Assembly: GCA_015067725.1 (NCBI GenBank)
Contig: SVLX01000004.1
Location: 23,728 to 87,727, forward strand
Length of the DNA: 64,000 bases
Source: Oscillospiraceae bacterium
Lineage (GTDB): Bacteria; Bacillota; Clostridia; Oscillospirales; Oscillospiraceae
Direction: 5' to 3'
Part shown: positions 33,320-42,277 of the stretch, one piece after another
How positions within the stretch are numbered: position 1 is the stretch's first letter
How the letters are laid out: each line of letters begins with the position of its first letter
Program-made: the position numbers and the translations under genes
The notes under the pieces: generated by a model
Databases searched by the model: none
The model's input: only the letters and a program-made list of their open reading frames with translations
What the model was told of the DNA's origin: nothing

Positions 33320-34108
33320 TTATTTCATGCCACGCTTGACCATCTCCGCGACAGCAAAGCTGGCCACATCATCGCCATAAGTACCTGCACCGAAACCGGC
33401 ATCATAGCCCAGCTCCTTCGCCAGCTCATGGGTAATCCGGGGGCCGCCGCAAATCACGATGAACCTCTCACGCAGACCCTCAGCCTCCAGCAGCTCAATC
33501 AGCTCCGTCAGGTTCTGGATATGGATATCCTTCTGGGTGACGGTCTGGGAGACCAGAAGCACATCCGCATTTACCTCAACGGCTTTGCGGATAAATTCCT
33601 CATTGGGAATCTGGCTGCCCAGGTTGTAGGCCTCAATCATCTCATAGCGCTCCACGCCATAGTGACCGGCGAAGCCCTTGCGGTTCATGATGGCATCAAT
33701 GCCGACGGTGTGGGCATCCGTACCGGTGGATGCGCCCACCATAACCACCTTGCGGCCGATGTTCTTCTGGATAAATTCATTGGTCTCCTCCATGGTCATG
33801 ACCTCAGATTCCACGGTCATGACATGGATCTCCTCATAATTGACGGTATGGACACAACTGCCATAGACCACGAAGAAGGTAAATTCCTTGTCCAGCGCCT
33901 GGTGGAAAGCTACATTGGGCTCTTCCAGTCCCATCTTCCGGGCAATCTGCCGGGCAGCTTCTTCGCCGCGGGCATCGTCCTTGACGGGCAGCGTAAAGCT
34001 GAGCTGCACCTTGCCATCGTTCATGGTGTCGCCATAAGGCTTCAGCCGGGTCAAATCCAGGGTGGTATCAAAATCATTTTTATGGGTATTGTACAGTCCG
34101 GAACTCAT
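33320..34108 (-). CDS. kamE: Lysine 5,6-aminomutase beta subunit (B12-binding)
   Basis: A 262-residue subunit of the adenosylcobalamin- and PLP-dependent mutase that converts beta-lysine to 3,5-diaminohexanoate. The cobalamin-binding signature DAHTVG appears in GASTGTDAHTVGIDAIMNRK, and the Rossmann-like B12 domain continues through DVLLVSQTVTQKDIH and ERFIVICGGPRIT. The N-terminal 100 residues form the dimerisation region. It overlaps kamD by 4 bp (ATGA), as is usual for this heterodimer. Confidence 0.96.
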   Translation of the reverse strand: MSSGLYNTHKNDFDTTLDLTRLKPYGDTMNDGKVQLSFTLPVKDDARGEEAARQIARKMGLEEPNVAFHQALDKEFTFFVVYGSCVHTVNYEEIHVMTVESEVMTMEETNEFIQKNIGRKVVMVGASTGTDAHTVGIDAIMNRKGFAGHYGVERYEMIEAYNLGSQIPNEEFIRKAVEVNADVLLVSQTVTQKDIHIQNLTELIELLEAEGLRERFIVICGGPRITHELAKELGYDAGFGAGTYGDDVASFAVAEMVKRGMK

Positions 34109-35667
34109 TGCCCTGCCACCTTTCCTTTCATCAGCTCAATGAAGGGGTTAAAATACTCGGCATTCTTAATCACCACGCCGCCGAGACCCTTGCCGCCATC
34201 TTTCGGCCGCTTAACGTCTGCGAAGATACCCCGCTCCAGCGTGGTAAACAGACCCAGCTCCTCGATTTCCTCCAGCAGGTCGGTGGCCTTGGTCAGGACC
34301 TCGTTGGCTCTGGACTGGATAATACCGCCTTCCTTATAGGTCAGCTCACCGCCCAAATCCTGCATGGTGCGGAAGATGTACTGGGCATTCTCAATGGACA
34401 GCGCCCGGTCAGACATGAAGGGGGTATGAATAGCCTCGGTCATCATGCCCAGAAGCTGCAACTTCTGACCGGTGAGGATGCAGACCATGTTGAACAGGGC
34501 ATCCTGAATGTGGCCACGGAAGATGTTGCCGGTCATGAACTTGGTGGGGGGCATATACTTTAAGGGTGCCTTGGGGAAGATTTCTCTTGCCATCTGGGCC
34601 TGCGCCAGCTCATAGAGGAAGGTATTCTCCACGGCAGGGTCCATCTCAAAGGCGTGACCCAAGCCCATCTGCTCCTCCCGCATACCGGCACGGAGCGCGA
34701 AAGCTTCGTTCAGGAACTGGGAAGCCAAAACGGTGTGGGCGCTGGTGATGGCATCATCGGTGGTCAGGTAGTTGTCCTCGCCGGTATTGATGATGACACC
34801 GGCATAGCCATTGATGACCCGGGAGAAATATTGGTCAATGATGGTGCGCTGCATATTGATGTCCCGGAACAGAATGCCATAGAGGGCATCGTTGAGCATC
34901 ACATCCAGCCGCTCCAGGGCACCCATGGCGGCGATTTCCGGCATACACAGACCGGAGCAGTAGTTACACAGCCGGATATACCGACCCTGCTCCCGACCAA
35001 CCTCGTCCAATGCCTCACGCATCAGGCGGAAATTCTCCTGGGTGGCATAAGTGCCGCCGAAACCTTCGGTGGTTGCGCCGTAGGGCACATAGTCCAGCAG
35101 ACTCTGGCCGGTGGTACGGATGACGGCAATGATGTCCGCACCCTGCTTGGCACCGGCTTTGGCCTGAATGATGTCTTCATAGATGTTGCCGGTAGCAACG
35201 ATAATATACAGATAAGGGCCTTCTTTGTCGCCAAACTCACCCAGGAAGTCATTCCGGGCGGCGACATTCTTGTTGATGCGCTCCAGCGTGGCGTTGACCA
35301 CAGGCATGATGGCACTGCGGATTTCTTCGGCGCTGTGGACGGGGACCTTGGTCAGGTCCAGCTCACCGGCGCTGATTTTCTCGGCCACTTCCTGCGGGGT
35401 GTAGCCGTACTCGGCCATGGCATTGCCGATATAGAAGGAGGCGCCACCGGGCAGAATACCCTTCTCCAGCAGATGGTCCACCACGATATTGGGCAGAGGC
35501 GCATCCACCTCATTCACGCCGTCAATACCCAGCAGGCGGCAGACCGCCCGCTCCACGGTGACGGTGGTATGGTCATCGATAAAGGCCTGAACATCGTCAG
35601 CAACCTTGGCCGCGCTGGCTCTGGCTTTCGCCACCAGCTCCAGATTCAGATTCAGTTTGGATTCCAT
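34105..35667 (-). CDS. kamD: Lysine 5,6-aminomutase alpha subunit
   Basis: A 520-residue catalytic subunit with the TIM barrel that holds PLP and the substrate, working with KamE. Recognisable stretches are VPYGATTEGFGGTYATQENF, RLCNYCSGLCMPEIAAMGAL and KYMPPTKFMTGNIFRGHIQD. Its length is normal for the family. The mutase inactivates during turnover and needs the KamB/KamC reactivase encoded just upstream of this operon. Confidence 0.96.
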   Translation of the reverse strand: MESKLNLNLELVAKARASAAKVADDVQAFIDDHTTVTVERAVCRLLGIDGVNEVDAPLPNIVVDHLLEKGILPGGASFYIGNAMAEYGYTPQEVAEKISAGELDLTKVPVHSAEEIRSAIMPVVNATLERINKNVAARNDFLGEFGDKEGPYLYIIVATGNIYEDIIQAKAGAKQGADIIAVIRTTGQSLLDYVPYGATTEGFGGTYATQENFRLMREALDEVGREQGRYIRLCNYCSGLCMPEIAAMGALERLDVMLNDALYGILFRDINMQRTIIDQYFSRVINGYAGVIINTGEDNYLTTDDAITSAHTVLASQFLNEAFALRAGMREEQMGLGHAFEMDPAVENTFLYELAQAQMAREIFPKAPLKYMPPTKFMTGNIFRGHIQDALFNMVCILTGQKLQLLGMMTEAIHTPFMSDRALSIENAQYIFRTMQDLGGELTYKEGGIIQSRANEVLTKATDLLEEIEELGLFTTLERGIFADVKRPKDGGKGLGGVVIKNAEYFNPFIELMKGKVAGQ

Positions 35668-35692
35668 AGTTTACCTCTTAACGTTCAGCATC

Positions 35693-36952
35693 TTAGTGAT
35701 GGTGGCGGTCTCTGCGCAGAAGCTGAGTGGGCTCCATGTACTTCTGCTCCACGCCCTCCGCCAGAGCCGCAACGCCGGTCTTGGGCAGCTTGGGCTTAGC
35801 CTTGCCGGTGCAGATGTCACAGTGGCACTTGTTCTCGTAGTAGTCGGGCTCGGTATAGGTGGTGATGACACCCTCAAAATTCCGCAGGATGATCTTGCGG
35901 GGGGTCTGGGAAACCACATAGTTGGGCATAACCGGGGTCTTGCCGCCGCCGCCGGGGGCATCCACCACGAAGGTGGGTACGCAGTAGCCGGAGGTATGGC
36001 CACGGAGAGCCTCAATAATTTCGATACCCTTGGACACAGGCGTCCGGAAATGGCTCAGACCCAGGGAGGGGTCACAGCAGTAAATATAGTAAGGACGGAC
36101 ACGGATACGCACCAGCTCATTGACCAGCTTCAGCATGACATGGATGCAGTCATTGACACCGGCCAGCAGGACACTCTGGTTGCCCAGAGGAATACCGGCA
36201 TCGGCCAGCATAGCGGTAGCCCGGGCGGCCTCCTCGGTGATTTCGTTGGGGTGATTGAAGTGGGTATTGAGCCACACGGGGTGATACTTCTTGAGCATAT
36301 TGCACAGCTCGGGGGTCACACGCTGGGGCATGACCACGGGGGTACGGGAGCCCAGACGGATAATCTCCACATGGGGGATGGCACGGACACGGCTGATGAT
36401 GTACTCCAGAAGTTCATCGGAGACCATCAGGCAGTCACCACCGGACAGCAGGACGTCACGGACTTCGGGGTGATTGCGGATATACTCGATGCAGTTGTCA
36501 ATCTGCTGCATGGGCACTTCCTGGTCGTGCTGACCGGCGAAACGGCGGCGGGTGCAGTGGCGGCAGTACATGGAGCACTGGTCGGTAATCAGGAACAGCA
36601 CCCGGTCAGGGTAGCGGTGGGTCAGGCCGGGGCAGGAGGAGTCGGTATCCTCATGGAGGGGGTCGGCCTCCTCATAAGCGGCAAAGTCCAGCTCAGCACT
36701 GGTGGGAATGGCCTGCTTACGGATGGGGTCATGGGGGTCATTCAGGTCAATGAGGGACAGGTAGTAGGGGGTAATGGCCATGCGCAGTTTGCCCAGCGTG
36801 GCGGCAACGCCCTTCTCCTCTTCCTCGGTCAGGTTGATGTACTGTTTCAGTTCATCCAAAGTCTCGATTCTGTTCCGCACCTGCCAGCGCCAGTCATTCC
36901 ACTGCTCAGCGGGGACATCCAGGAACAGACCGTTCTCACGGCTCTTTCTCAT
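35693..36952 (-). CDS. kamA: L-lysine 2,3-aminomutase (radical SAM)
   Basis: A 419-residue radical SAM enzyme that moves the amino group of L-lysine to give L-beta-lysine. The cluster motif is CSMYCRHC at residues 126-133, nearly the same positions as the characterised clostridial enzyme. The PLP lysine is expected in APGGGGKTP. The C-terminus carries ENKCHCDICTG, a cysteine set typical of clostridial KamA. It is the first committed step of lysine fermentation. Confidence 0.97.
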   Translation of the reverse strand: MRKSRENGLFLDVPAEQWNDWRWQVRNRIETLDELKQYINLTEEEEKGVAATLGKLRMAITPYYLSLIDLNDPHDPIRKQAIPTSAELDFAAYEEADPLHEDTDSSCPGLTHRYPDRVLFLITDQCSMYCRHCTRRRFAGQHDQEVPMQQIDNCIEYIRNHPEVRDVLLSGGDCLMVSDELLEYIISRVRAIPHVEIIRLGSRTPVVMPQRVTPELCNMLKKYHPVWLNTHFNHPNEITEEAARATAMLADAGIPLGNQSVLLAGVNDCIHVMLKLVNELVRIRVRPYYIYCCDPSLGLSHFRTPVSKGIEIIEALRGHTSGYCVPTFVVDAPGGGGKTPVMPNYVVSQTPRKIILRNFEGVITTYTEPDYYENKCHCDICTGKAKPKLPKTGVAALAEGVEQKYMEPTQLLRRDRHHH

Positions 36953-36993
36953 GTTGGTTACGCTCCTTTAACTGGTTTTTGGGTTTCGGTGGA

Positions 36994-38043
36994 TTAAACG
37001 TACTTCTCGTCGAAGAGCTTGCGCAGCTTCTCAGACTCCCGGAGCACATCCAGCGTAATCTTGGCGTGGTTCTTGGTGTAGCCGTTGCCGATGATCATTT
37101 CCACGTCTTTGCCAACACCCTCAGCACCCAGAGCGGCCTTGGTGAAGCTGGTGGCCATGGAGAAGAAATAGACCTTGCCGCCGTCACGGACGGGCAGAAT
37201 AGCGGACATTTCGCAGGACTCGATGTTGACACAGCAGATAGACAGGTCATACTCGTTGCCATCGTTGACGGCCAGAGCAGCCTCCATAACCTCAACGGGC
37301 TTGGTGCAGTCAGCCACCACCACATCGGTATAAACGCCCAGTTCCATCAGAGCGGGAACCTGCTTGGGGTTGCGGACAACGCCAACCACCTTACCATTGG
37401 GGCCGACCTTCTTCATGGCCTCAAAGCCACACAGCACGCCGGACTTGCCGTTGGCACCCAGAATCAGGACTTTATCGCCCTCCTTGGGCAGCTTGCGGGC
37501 CTGAGCGGGAGCACCGGCCACGTCCAGAGCGGCCAGAGCCAGAGGCTCAGACATATCCTCGGGCATCTTCACATACAGACCGGACTCGAACAGAACGGCC
37601 TGACCGACGATGTCCACCCGGTCAATTTCCTTGTGGATGGCCAGAATCTTGTCAATCTTCAGGGGAGTCATGGACAGGGAGACCAGAGAGACGATCTTGT
37701 CGCCCACCTTCAGGTCGAAGTCGGGCTTGGCCAGCAGGTCTTCGCCGATGTAGGCGATTTCGCCCTTGAACATACCACCGGAACCGGTGACGGGGTTCTG
37801 CTGCTTGCCACGCTCGGCCACGATGTCCATAATCATCTGGCCAATCTTCTGCTCGTCGCCACCGCAGGCTTCTTCAATCTGGGTGAAGGAAGCGGAGTCG
37901 ATGTTCAGGGAGGTGACGTTGCAAATAATCTCGTTGGAATAGCGCTTGGTCATATCGTTGTCAATCTTCCAGGCGGCCTGAGTCAGAACGCCCTTGGGCT
38001 CGATGACGCGGTGAGTGCCGTACTTGTTGCCTTTCATGGACAT
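36994..38043 (-). CDS. kdd: L-erythro-3,5-diaminohexanoate dehydrogenase
   Basis: A 349-residue NAD-dependent enzyme that oxidises 3,5-diaminohexanoate to 5-amino-3-oxohexanoate. It begins GNKYGTHRVIEPKGVLTQAA, characteristic of Kdd, and has an MDR-like cofactor segment VLILGANGKSGVLCGFEAMK. Its identity rests on these motifs and on its place between kamA and kce. The upstream kce stop is 94 bp away and a GGAGG-type site precedes the ATG. Confidence 0.95.
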   Translation of the reverse strand: MSMKGNKYGTHRVIEPKGVLTQAAWKIDNDMTKRYSNEIICNVTSLNIDSASFTQIEEACGGDEQKIGQMIMDIVAERGKQQNPVTGSGGMFKGEIAYIGEDLLAKPDFDLKVGDKIVSLVSLSMTPLKIDKILAIHKEIDRVDIVGQAVLFESGLYVKMPEDMSEPLALAALDVAGAPAQARKLPKEGDKVLILGANGKSGVLCGFEAMKKVGPNGKVVGVVRNPKQVPALMELGVYTDVVVADCTKPVEVMEAALAVNDGNEYDLSICCVNIESCEMSAILPVRDGGKVYFFSMATSFTKAALGAEGVGKDVEMIIGNGYTKNHAKITLDVLRESEKLRKLFDEKYV

Positions 38044-38137
38044 GGTAAATTCCTCCTAAATGTTGGTATAATGATTGAAAAACCTTGATTTTTGTCTTTT
38101 TTGTCCCAAAATGGGATAGTTTGCGGGCGGTATGGGC

Positions 38138-38962
38138 TCAGTGCTTCTTCAGGCCCAGAATCTCTCTGGCTTCGTCGCAGGTGGCCACTTCACGACCCAA
38201 TTCCTTGGCCAGGCGGACAACCTTCGCCACCAGTTCTCCATTGGAGGCGGCCTTGTGGCCTCTGGCCAGGTAGATGTTGTCTTCAAAGCCCACACGGACA
38301 TGACCGCCCATGATGATACCGGCGGCCGCCATGGGCCATGCGCCACGACCGACACCGGTCACCGTCCAGGTAGAGCCGGCGGGAATCTTGTTTACCAGGA
38401 AGGCCAGATTCTCCACGGTAGCGGGGGTACAGCCATTGACACCCAATACGAAGTTAAACTGCATGGGCGCGCCGGGGACAAGTCCCTTCTTCGCCATGGC
38501 CAGCACCGTATCCAGATGGCCAATCTCAAAGCATTCATACTCGGGCTTAATGCCGTTTTCCAGCATCCGCTTGCCGAAAGCCCGCATGGTGGGCATATCG
38601 TTGACGAAGATGTCATCGCCAAAATTGCAGGTGCCGCAGTCCAGGGTGGCCATCTCGGGCATCAGTTCCGTGGGCTGGAGGCGCTCCTCCGGGGTCATGC
38701 CGGTAGCGCCGCCGGTGGAGGGAATCAGGATTGCGCCGGGGCAGGCCTCCTGGATGGCGGGGAGAATCTCCGCAAACCGGGCCTTATCCTGGGTGGGGGT
38801 GCCATCATCCCAGCGGACATGGACATGAATGACGGCGGCACCGGCATCATAAGCGGCCTTAGCCTCCCGGACCATTTCCTCCTTGGTGTAGGGAACGGCG
38901 GGGTTATGTTCTTTGGTGACTTCCGCACCGCATATGGCGGCGGTAATAATCAGTTTTTCCAT
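38138..38962 (-). CDS. kce: 3-keto-5-aminohexanoate cleavage enzyme (BKACE family)
   Basis: About 274 residues of the DUF849/BKACE family. It cleaves 5-amino-3-oxohexanoate with acetyl-CoA into acetoacetate and 3-aminobutyryl-CoA. The zinc-site histidines are seen in AAVIHVHVRWDDGTPTQD, and LIPSTGGATGMTPEERLQPT and GHVRVGFEDNIYLARG are further family motifs. ATG 38962 (MEKLIITAAICG) is the natural start of the family; the twelve residues before it in the frame are unsupported. Confidence 0.95.
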   Translation of the reverse strand: MEKLIITAAICGAEVTKEHNPAVPYTKEEMVREAKAAYDAGAAVIHVHVRWDDGTPTQDKARFAEILPAIQEACPGAILIPSTGGATGMTPEERLQPTELMPEMATLDCGTCNFGDDIFVNDMPTMRAFGKRMLENGIKPEYECFEIGHLDTVLAMAKKGLVPGAPMQFNFVLGVNGCTPATVENLAFLVNKIPAGSTWTVTGVGRGAWPMAAAGIIMGGHVRVGFEDNIYLARGHKAASNGELVAKVVRLAKELGREVATCDEAREILGLKKH

Positions 38963-38994
38963 AGAGCATTCATTCCTTTCTCCTGGGGCCACAA

Positions 38995-39393
38995 TCATCC
39001 TCTGGGAACGTTCTGCTTGTCCTTGGGGGTGACGCAGGTACCGGTGGCCCGGCAGACCAGAATGGGCTCAGCCAGAACATCGGCGGCAGAGTCGTTGATG
39101 TCGGGGCGGGAGACGATGACCTTCCATGCCTCGAACTTCATCTTCCGGGAGGTGTTGCCCACCTTGGTGATCTCACCAACGGCCTCGATGTAGTCACCGG
39201 CATAGACGGGAGCCAGGAATTCGACGTTGTCATAGGCGCAGAACAAGCCCTCATCACCATCTTGCTGAATCAGCAGTTCCGTGGCCACGTCACCGAACAG
39301 GTGAACCATATGGGCGCCGTCCACCAGATTTCCGCCGTAATGGGCGTCCTTGGCGCTCATGCGCAGTCTCAGCATTGATCTCTTGGTTTCCAT
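38995..39393 (-). CDS. kal: 3-aminobutyryl-CoA ammonia-lyase (hotdog fold)
   Basis: A 132-residue hotdog-fold enzyme that removes ammonia from L-3-aminobutyryl-CoA to form crotonyl-CoA. It contains [20 protein letters not shown] and [20 protein letters not shown], typical of Kal. It is the first gene after the riboswitch, with GGAGG upstream of its ATG. Crotonyl-CoA then passes to the Acd/EtfAB complex encoded by the butyrate operon. Confidence 0.95.
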   Translation of the reverse strand: METKRSMLRLRMSAKDAHYGGNLVDGAHMVHLFGDVATELLIQQDGDEGLFCAYDNVEFLAPVYAGDYIEAVGEITKVGNTSRKMKFEAWKVIVSRPDINDSAADVLAEPILVCRATGTCVTPKDKQNVPRG

Positions 39394-39471
39394 GTTAATT
39401 TCCTCCTATGTATTGTTCTGAACATTTCTGTATTACTGGGATATCCGGATATTCACCGGGGCGCATACTCC

Positions 39472-39525
39472 GGAAAAATAAGCGCTATTGAACCGTAAAG
39501 TCGAGCTTCACGTTCAATAGCGCTT
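39472..39525 (-). terminator. Riboswitch-controlled terminator of the lysine operon leader
   Basis: On the minus strand a 14-bp perfect stem is made by AAGCGCTATTGAAC (from 39525-39512) and GTTCAATAGCGCTT (39493-39480), followed by ATTTTTCC. The 5' arm includes CTATTG, which is also the 3' strand of riboswitch helix P1. Confidence 0.9.
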
Positions 39526-39685
39526 CATGACGACATGACAGTAACTGTACTCTGGGCACAGCTACCAAGCAGGAGCGGCAGACCCCATCTTCTGCTTTCG
39601 GCGGTAAACCCATTGGGCGGCCGCCTCCGGGAGTCTGCCCGTTACCATCGACCGTCTACCTGATTTTCCGCACCTCTATTGCCGG
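39512..39685 (-). promoter_or_regulatory. Lysine riboswitch (L box), predicted ON switch
   Basis: The leader of the lysine-catabolic operon contains the lysine-aptamer landmarks in order on the minus strand: AGAGGTGC (39677-39670), GCCGAAAGC (about 39602-39594), TGGGGTCTGCCGC, a P4-like hairpin GTAGCTGT/ACAGTTAC ending in ACTGTCA, and a P5 hairpin TCATG-TCGT-CATGA. P1 is CAATAG (39681-39676) with CTATTG (39520-39515). The 3' P1 strand is embedded in the 5' arm of the downstream terminator, so ligand-stabilised P1 would block termination. This fits lysine-induced expression of lysine degradation. The aptamer call rests on conserved segments; the switch direction is inference from pairing. Confidence 0.88.
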
Positions 39686-39732
39686 AATATGTACTTTGGG
39701 TTAAGATGGGGAAAACGCCATCTTATAGTATA

Positions 39733-39761
39733 ATTATATGCGCTCATCCGGGAGATGTCAA
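39733..39761 (-). promoter_or_regulatory. Consensus sigma-A promoter of the lysine operon
   Basis: TTGACA (39756-39761) and TATAAT (39733-39738) on the minus strand with a 17-bp spacer: a perfect consensus promoter. Such a strong promoter makes sense if output is set by the riboswitch. The -35 lies 12 bp downstream of the kamC stop. Confidence 0.92.
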
Positions 39762-39773
39762 CAAATATTCCGT

Positions 39774-41240
39774 TTAAATGTTGTAGTTTTTTTCCACCAT
39801 ATCCAAAATTTCCTGCTTCATCCCCAGCAACCGGCAGATATTTAAGGCATCTCTGGGGCAATCCTGCTTCCCCTCCACCCGGTACAGGCCATAATTCATG
39901 TGGCGGCTGATGCGCTCCACCCCGGCATGACCATCCAGCGCGGCAATCTCCCTGCGCAGTGCATCCACATCCAATGCTTTGAGCCCAATGACCTGATAAT
40001 GGGCGTTGCCAAATGTAGCCACATTGTCATAGTGAGTCGCCAAAACGGTGATGGCATTCTGGCGGTTTAAGTAGCCGGTGACTGCCTGAACAATGGCCGC
40101 ACCCTCATCGGGATTGGTTCCCCGGGCAAATTCGTCCAGCAAAATAAAGGCAAACTGACCGGGAAGACGCTCCACCACCTGATTAAACCGCACCATCTCC
40201 CCGCCAAAGCTGGACAATCCCCGGTCAACAGACTCCAAATCCTCAGAAATGATGTACATGGCATCAAAGAGAGGAAGTGCCGCAGAGGTGGCAAAGGGGA
40301 AGAATCCGCAGTGGGTCAGGAGGATATTCAGGGCGATGGTTTTTAAGGCCACGCTCTTTCCGCCCATATTTGCCCCGGTAATCACCGTTGCCCCCTTCTC
40401 CAGGGTAATGGAGACGGGGGTAAAGGTCTTGCCCCGCTCCGTCAGCAGGTCGGCAATCCGGGGGCTCACCATATTCTCCATGGACAATCTGCCTTCCGTG
40501 AACACCGGCTCTGTACCGCCGTATTTCCGGGCAAGCCTGGCCTTCTCCACAGTCAAATCCAGATCGGCAATGGACGCCATGTTGTGCAGTACCTTATGGA
40601 TATGGGGGCGCAGGGCTTGGGTCAGGGCTTGGCGGATTTTTCCTTCCTCCAACTCCTCCTCAGCGGCGATTCGTGCCCGCTGTGCCTGCAGTGTTTCCTT
40701 TTCCTCTCCCTGTGGCAGGCGGCGAAGGCGTTCTTCCAGCTCCCGCTTTTCTTTCCGCAGGGTGCGCAAGGTCTGAGAATAGCCATCGGCAATATAGAAG
40801 GTCGCCACCCGGTTGCCCTCCGGATCCAGAATATTCAGCGCTTCTTCCGTATCTTCCAGGGTAATGCCCTCCAAACAGAAGACCGCCTGCAACTCCCGGA
40901 ACAGGGGCAACATCTCCTGACTTTTCAGCAGGAATCGCTTCAGTTCAAAGAGTTCAATTTCATTAAGGGTGGTTTCCAGACACTTAACTGCCGTTGGGCG
41001 AATCATTTTCAGGCTCATAAAGACCCGCAAAAGCTGATTCAGGGTCTTCCGGCACTGCTCCTCCCCCGCCAGTACCCTGCGGATATTCCCCAGTTGGCGC
41101 TGCAGCTCCGGCTTTTCCTCCGGGGTGAAGGGTCTCAGTTCCCGCACCCGCTCCCCGCCATAGGGAGAATTGGGATGCAGAGAATCCAGAATGTACTGAA
41201 ATCCAATATTCTCTTTCTGGGCAAAAGTCAGCTCCATCAT
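39774..41240 (-). CDS. kamC: MutS-like ATPase, lysine 5,6-aminomutase reactivase subunit
   Basis: A 488-residue protein with the MutS-family ATPase core: Walker A ITGANMGGKSVALKTI, Walker B FILLDEFARGTNP, and the switch region ATHYDNVATFG. It lacks the mismatch-recognition domain of true MutS and ends shortly after the ATPase. MutS-like genes of this kind lie in kam clusters and are known as KamC, the ATPase subunit that reactivates the B12-dependent mutase by exchanging damaged cofactor. The start overlaps the kamB stop by 4 bp, supporting a complex. Confidence 0.88.
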   Translation of the reverse strand: MMELTFAQKENIGFQYILDSLHPNSPYGGERVRELRPFTPEEKPELQRQLGNIRRVLAGEEQCRKTLNQLLRVFMSLKMIRPTAVKCLETTLNEIELFELKRFLLKSQEMLPLFRELQAVFCLEGITLEDTEEALNILDPEGNRVATFYIADGYSQTLRTLRKEKRELEERLRRLPQGEEKETLQAQRARIAAEEELEEGKIRQALTQALRPHIHKVLHNMASIADLDLTVEKARLARKYGGTEPVFTEGRLSMENMVSPRIADLLTERGKTFTPVSITLEKGATVITGANMGGKSVALKTIALNILLTHCGFFPFATSAALPLFDAMYIISEDLESVDRGLSSFGGEMVRFNQVVERLPGQFAFILLDEFARGTNPDEGAAIVQAVTGYLNRQNAITVLATHYDNVATFGNAHYQVIGLKALDVDALRREIAALDGHAGVERISRHMNYGLYRVEGKQDCPRDALNICRLLGMKQEILDMVEKNYNI

Positions 41241-42277
41241 GTCTTATCCTCCATCACATTGATGACCGGCAGATTCACCCGCTCCGCCATCCGCTCCATC
41301 AGCTCATCTTTGGAAAAATGAAACCCATAGGCAGAGAAGGGATTCACGGTCACCGCCACCAGATTCACGTTGTCCAGCACCCGCAGTTCTACCCCCCGGC
41401 GAAGGAGCTTCTCAAAACTGTCCTGCTTCAGCAAAAGCTTACTGCTGTCCCGCACCAGAAAGGTCAGCCCCTTTAAGGGGGCAACGGACATCAGCAAAGG
41501 CTTCAGCACAAAGTCCGACAGCGCGCCCCCGAAGAAGACGGCCCTTGCCTCCCCGCCACTGCGCCGCAAAGCCTCAGACAGCTCAACGCCTGCGGGAAGA
41601 ATCCGCGGCTCTCCTCCCCCAAAAATGGCCACGCCCCGGAAGTCCGCCATACTCTGTACCCAAGCGCGCACCGCTTCGTCTTCCGTTTCCGGCAGGGTCA
41701 GGAGTTGGCAGTGGTAGGCCGTATCCTCCACCACGGTATGGATGTTCTTATGGTAAGATGCCCCGGTACACAGGATGGTCGCCTCCGTCACCTTGCGACT
41801 GCACAGGGTCTTCCGGCTGAGCGCCCCGTCAATCAGCACCAAATCTGCCCCAAAGCGGAACAAATCCTCCCGCAACCTTGCCAACTGAGCGGTGATGGAT
41901 GGTCCGGCAAGCTGAATGTTTCCGTCACTGCGGGCCCGGAGAATCACCACCTGCCCCATGGGGGTGGAGATACCGGTGGTATCCAGAATCTCCCGGGTCA
42001 CGTCGCAGTGGCTTAAAATCAGGTCACTGGCGGTGGCCACCAGAGTCCCCTCAGGGATGGCGATGCCGGGTTTCCTGGTGCCGGTGACCAAATCTTTGTC
42101 CTCGCCGTCTCTGCCGATGGAGGTCAGGGCCAGCAGGCGACCGTTCTGGGCGGCTTCTTCAATGAGCCGGTTTAAGACGGTGGTCTTTCCGGCGTTTTTG
42201 CACATCCCGATGATGGAGACGGAATGATAGGGGGCGATGAGTTGGGTTAGGGTTGGGGTCATGGGCACCTCCGTCAT
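41237..42277 (-). CDS. kamB: Lysine 5,6-aminomutase reactivase subunit KamB
   Basis: A 346-residue P-loop protein: VSIIGMCKNAGKTTVLNRLI near residue 25, followed by LALTSIGRDGEDKD and a Walker-B-like ADLVLIDGALSRK. It matches the KamB partner that acts with the MutS-like KamC on KamDE. GGAGG stands 7 nt before the first ATG; a second ATG five codons in is possible. It overlaps the upstream rloB-like gene by 4 bp, so it is translated from the same transcript as that defence-like pair. Confidence 0.85.
   Translation of the reverse strand: MTEVPMTPTLTQLIAPYHSVSIIGMCKNAGKTTVLNRLIEEAAQNGRLLALTSIGRDGEDKDLVTGTRKPGIAIPEGTLVATASDLILSHCDVTREILDTTGISTPMGQVVILRARSDGNIQLAGPSITAQLARLREDLFRFGADLVLIDGALSRKTLCSRKVTEATILCTGASYHKNIHTVVEDTAYHCQLLTLPETEDEAVRAWVQSMADFRGVAIFGGGEPRILPAGVELSEALRRSGGEARAVFFGGALSDFVLKPLLMSVAPLKGLTFLVRDSSKLLLKQDSFEKLLRRGVELRVLDNVNLVAVTVNPFSAYGFHFSKDELMERMAERVNLPVINVMEDKT

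Noticed and set aside
39774..41240. A DNA mismatch repair MutS gene
   Set aside because: It lacks the mismatch-binding N-terminus and overlaps kamB; KamC, the mutase reactivase ATPase, explains it better.
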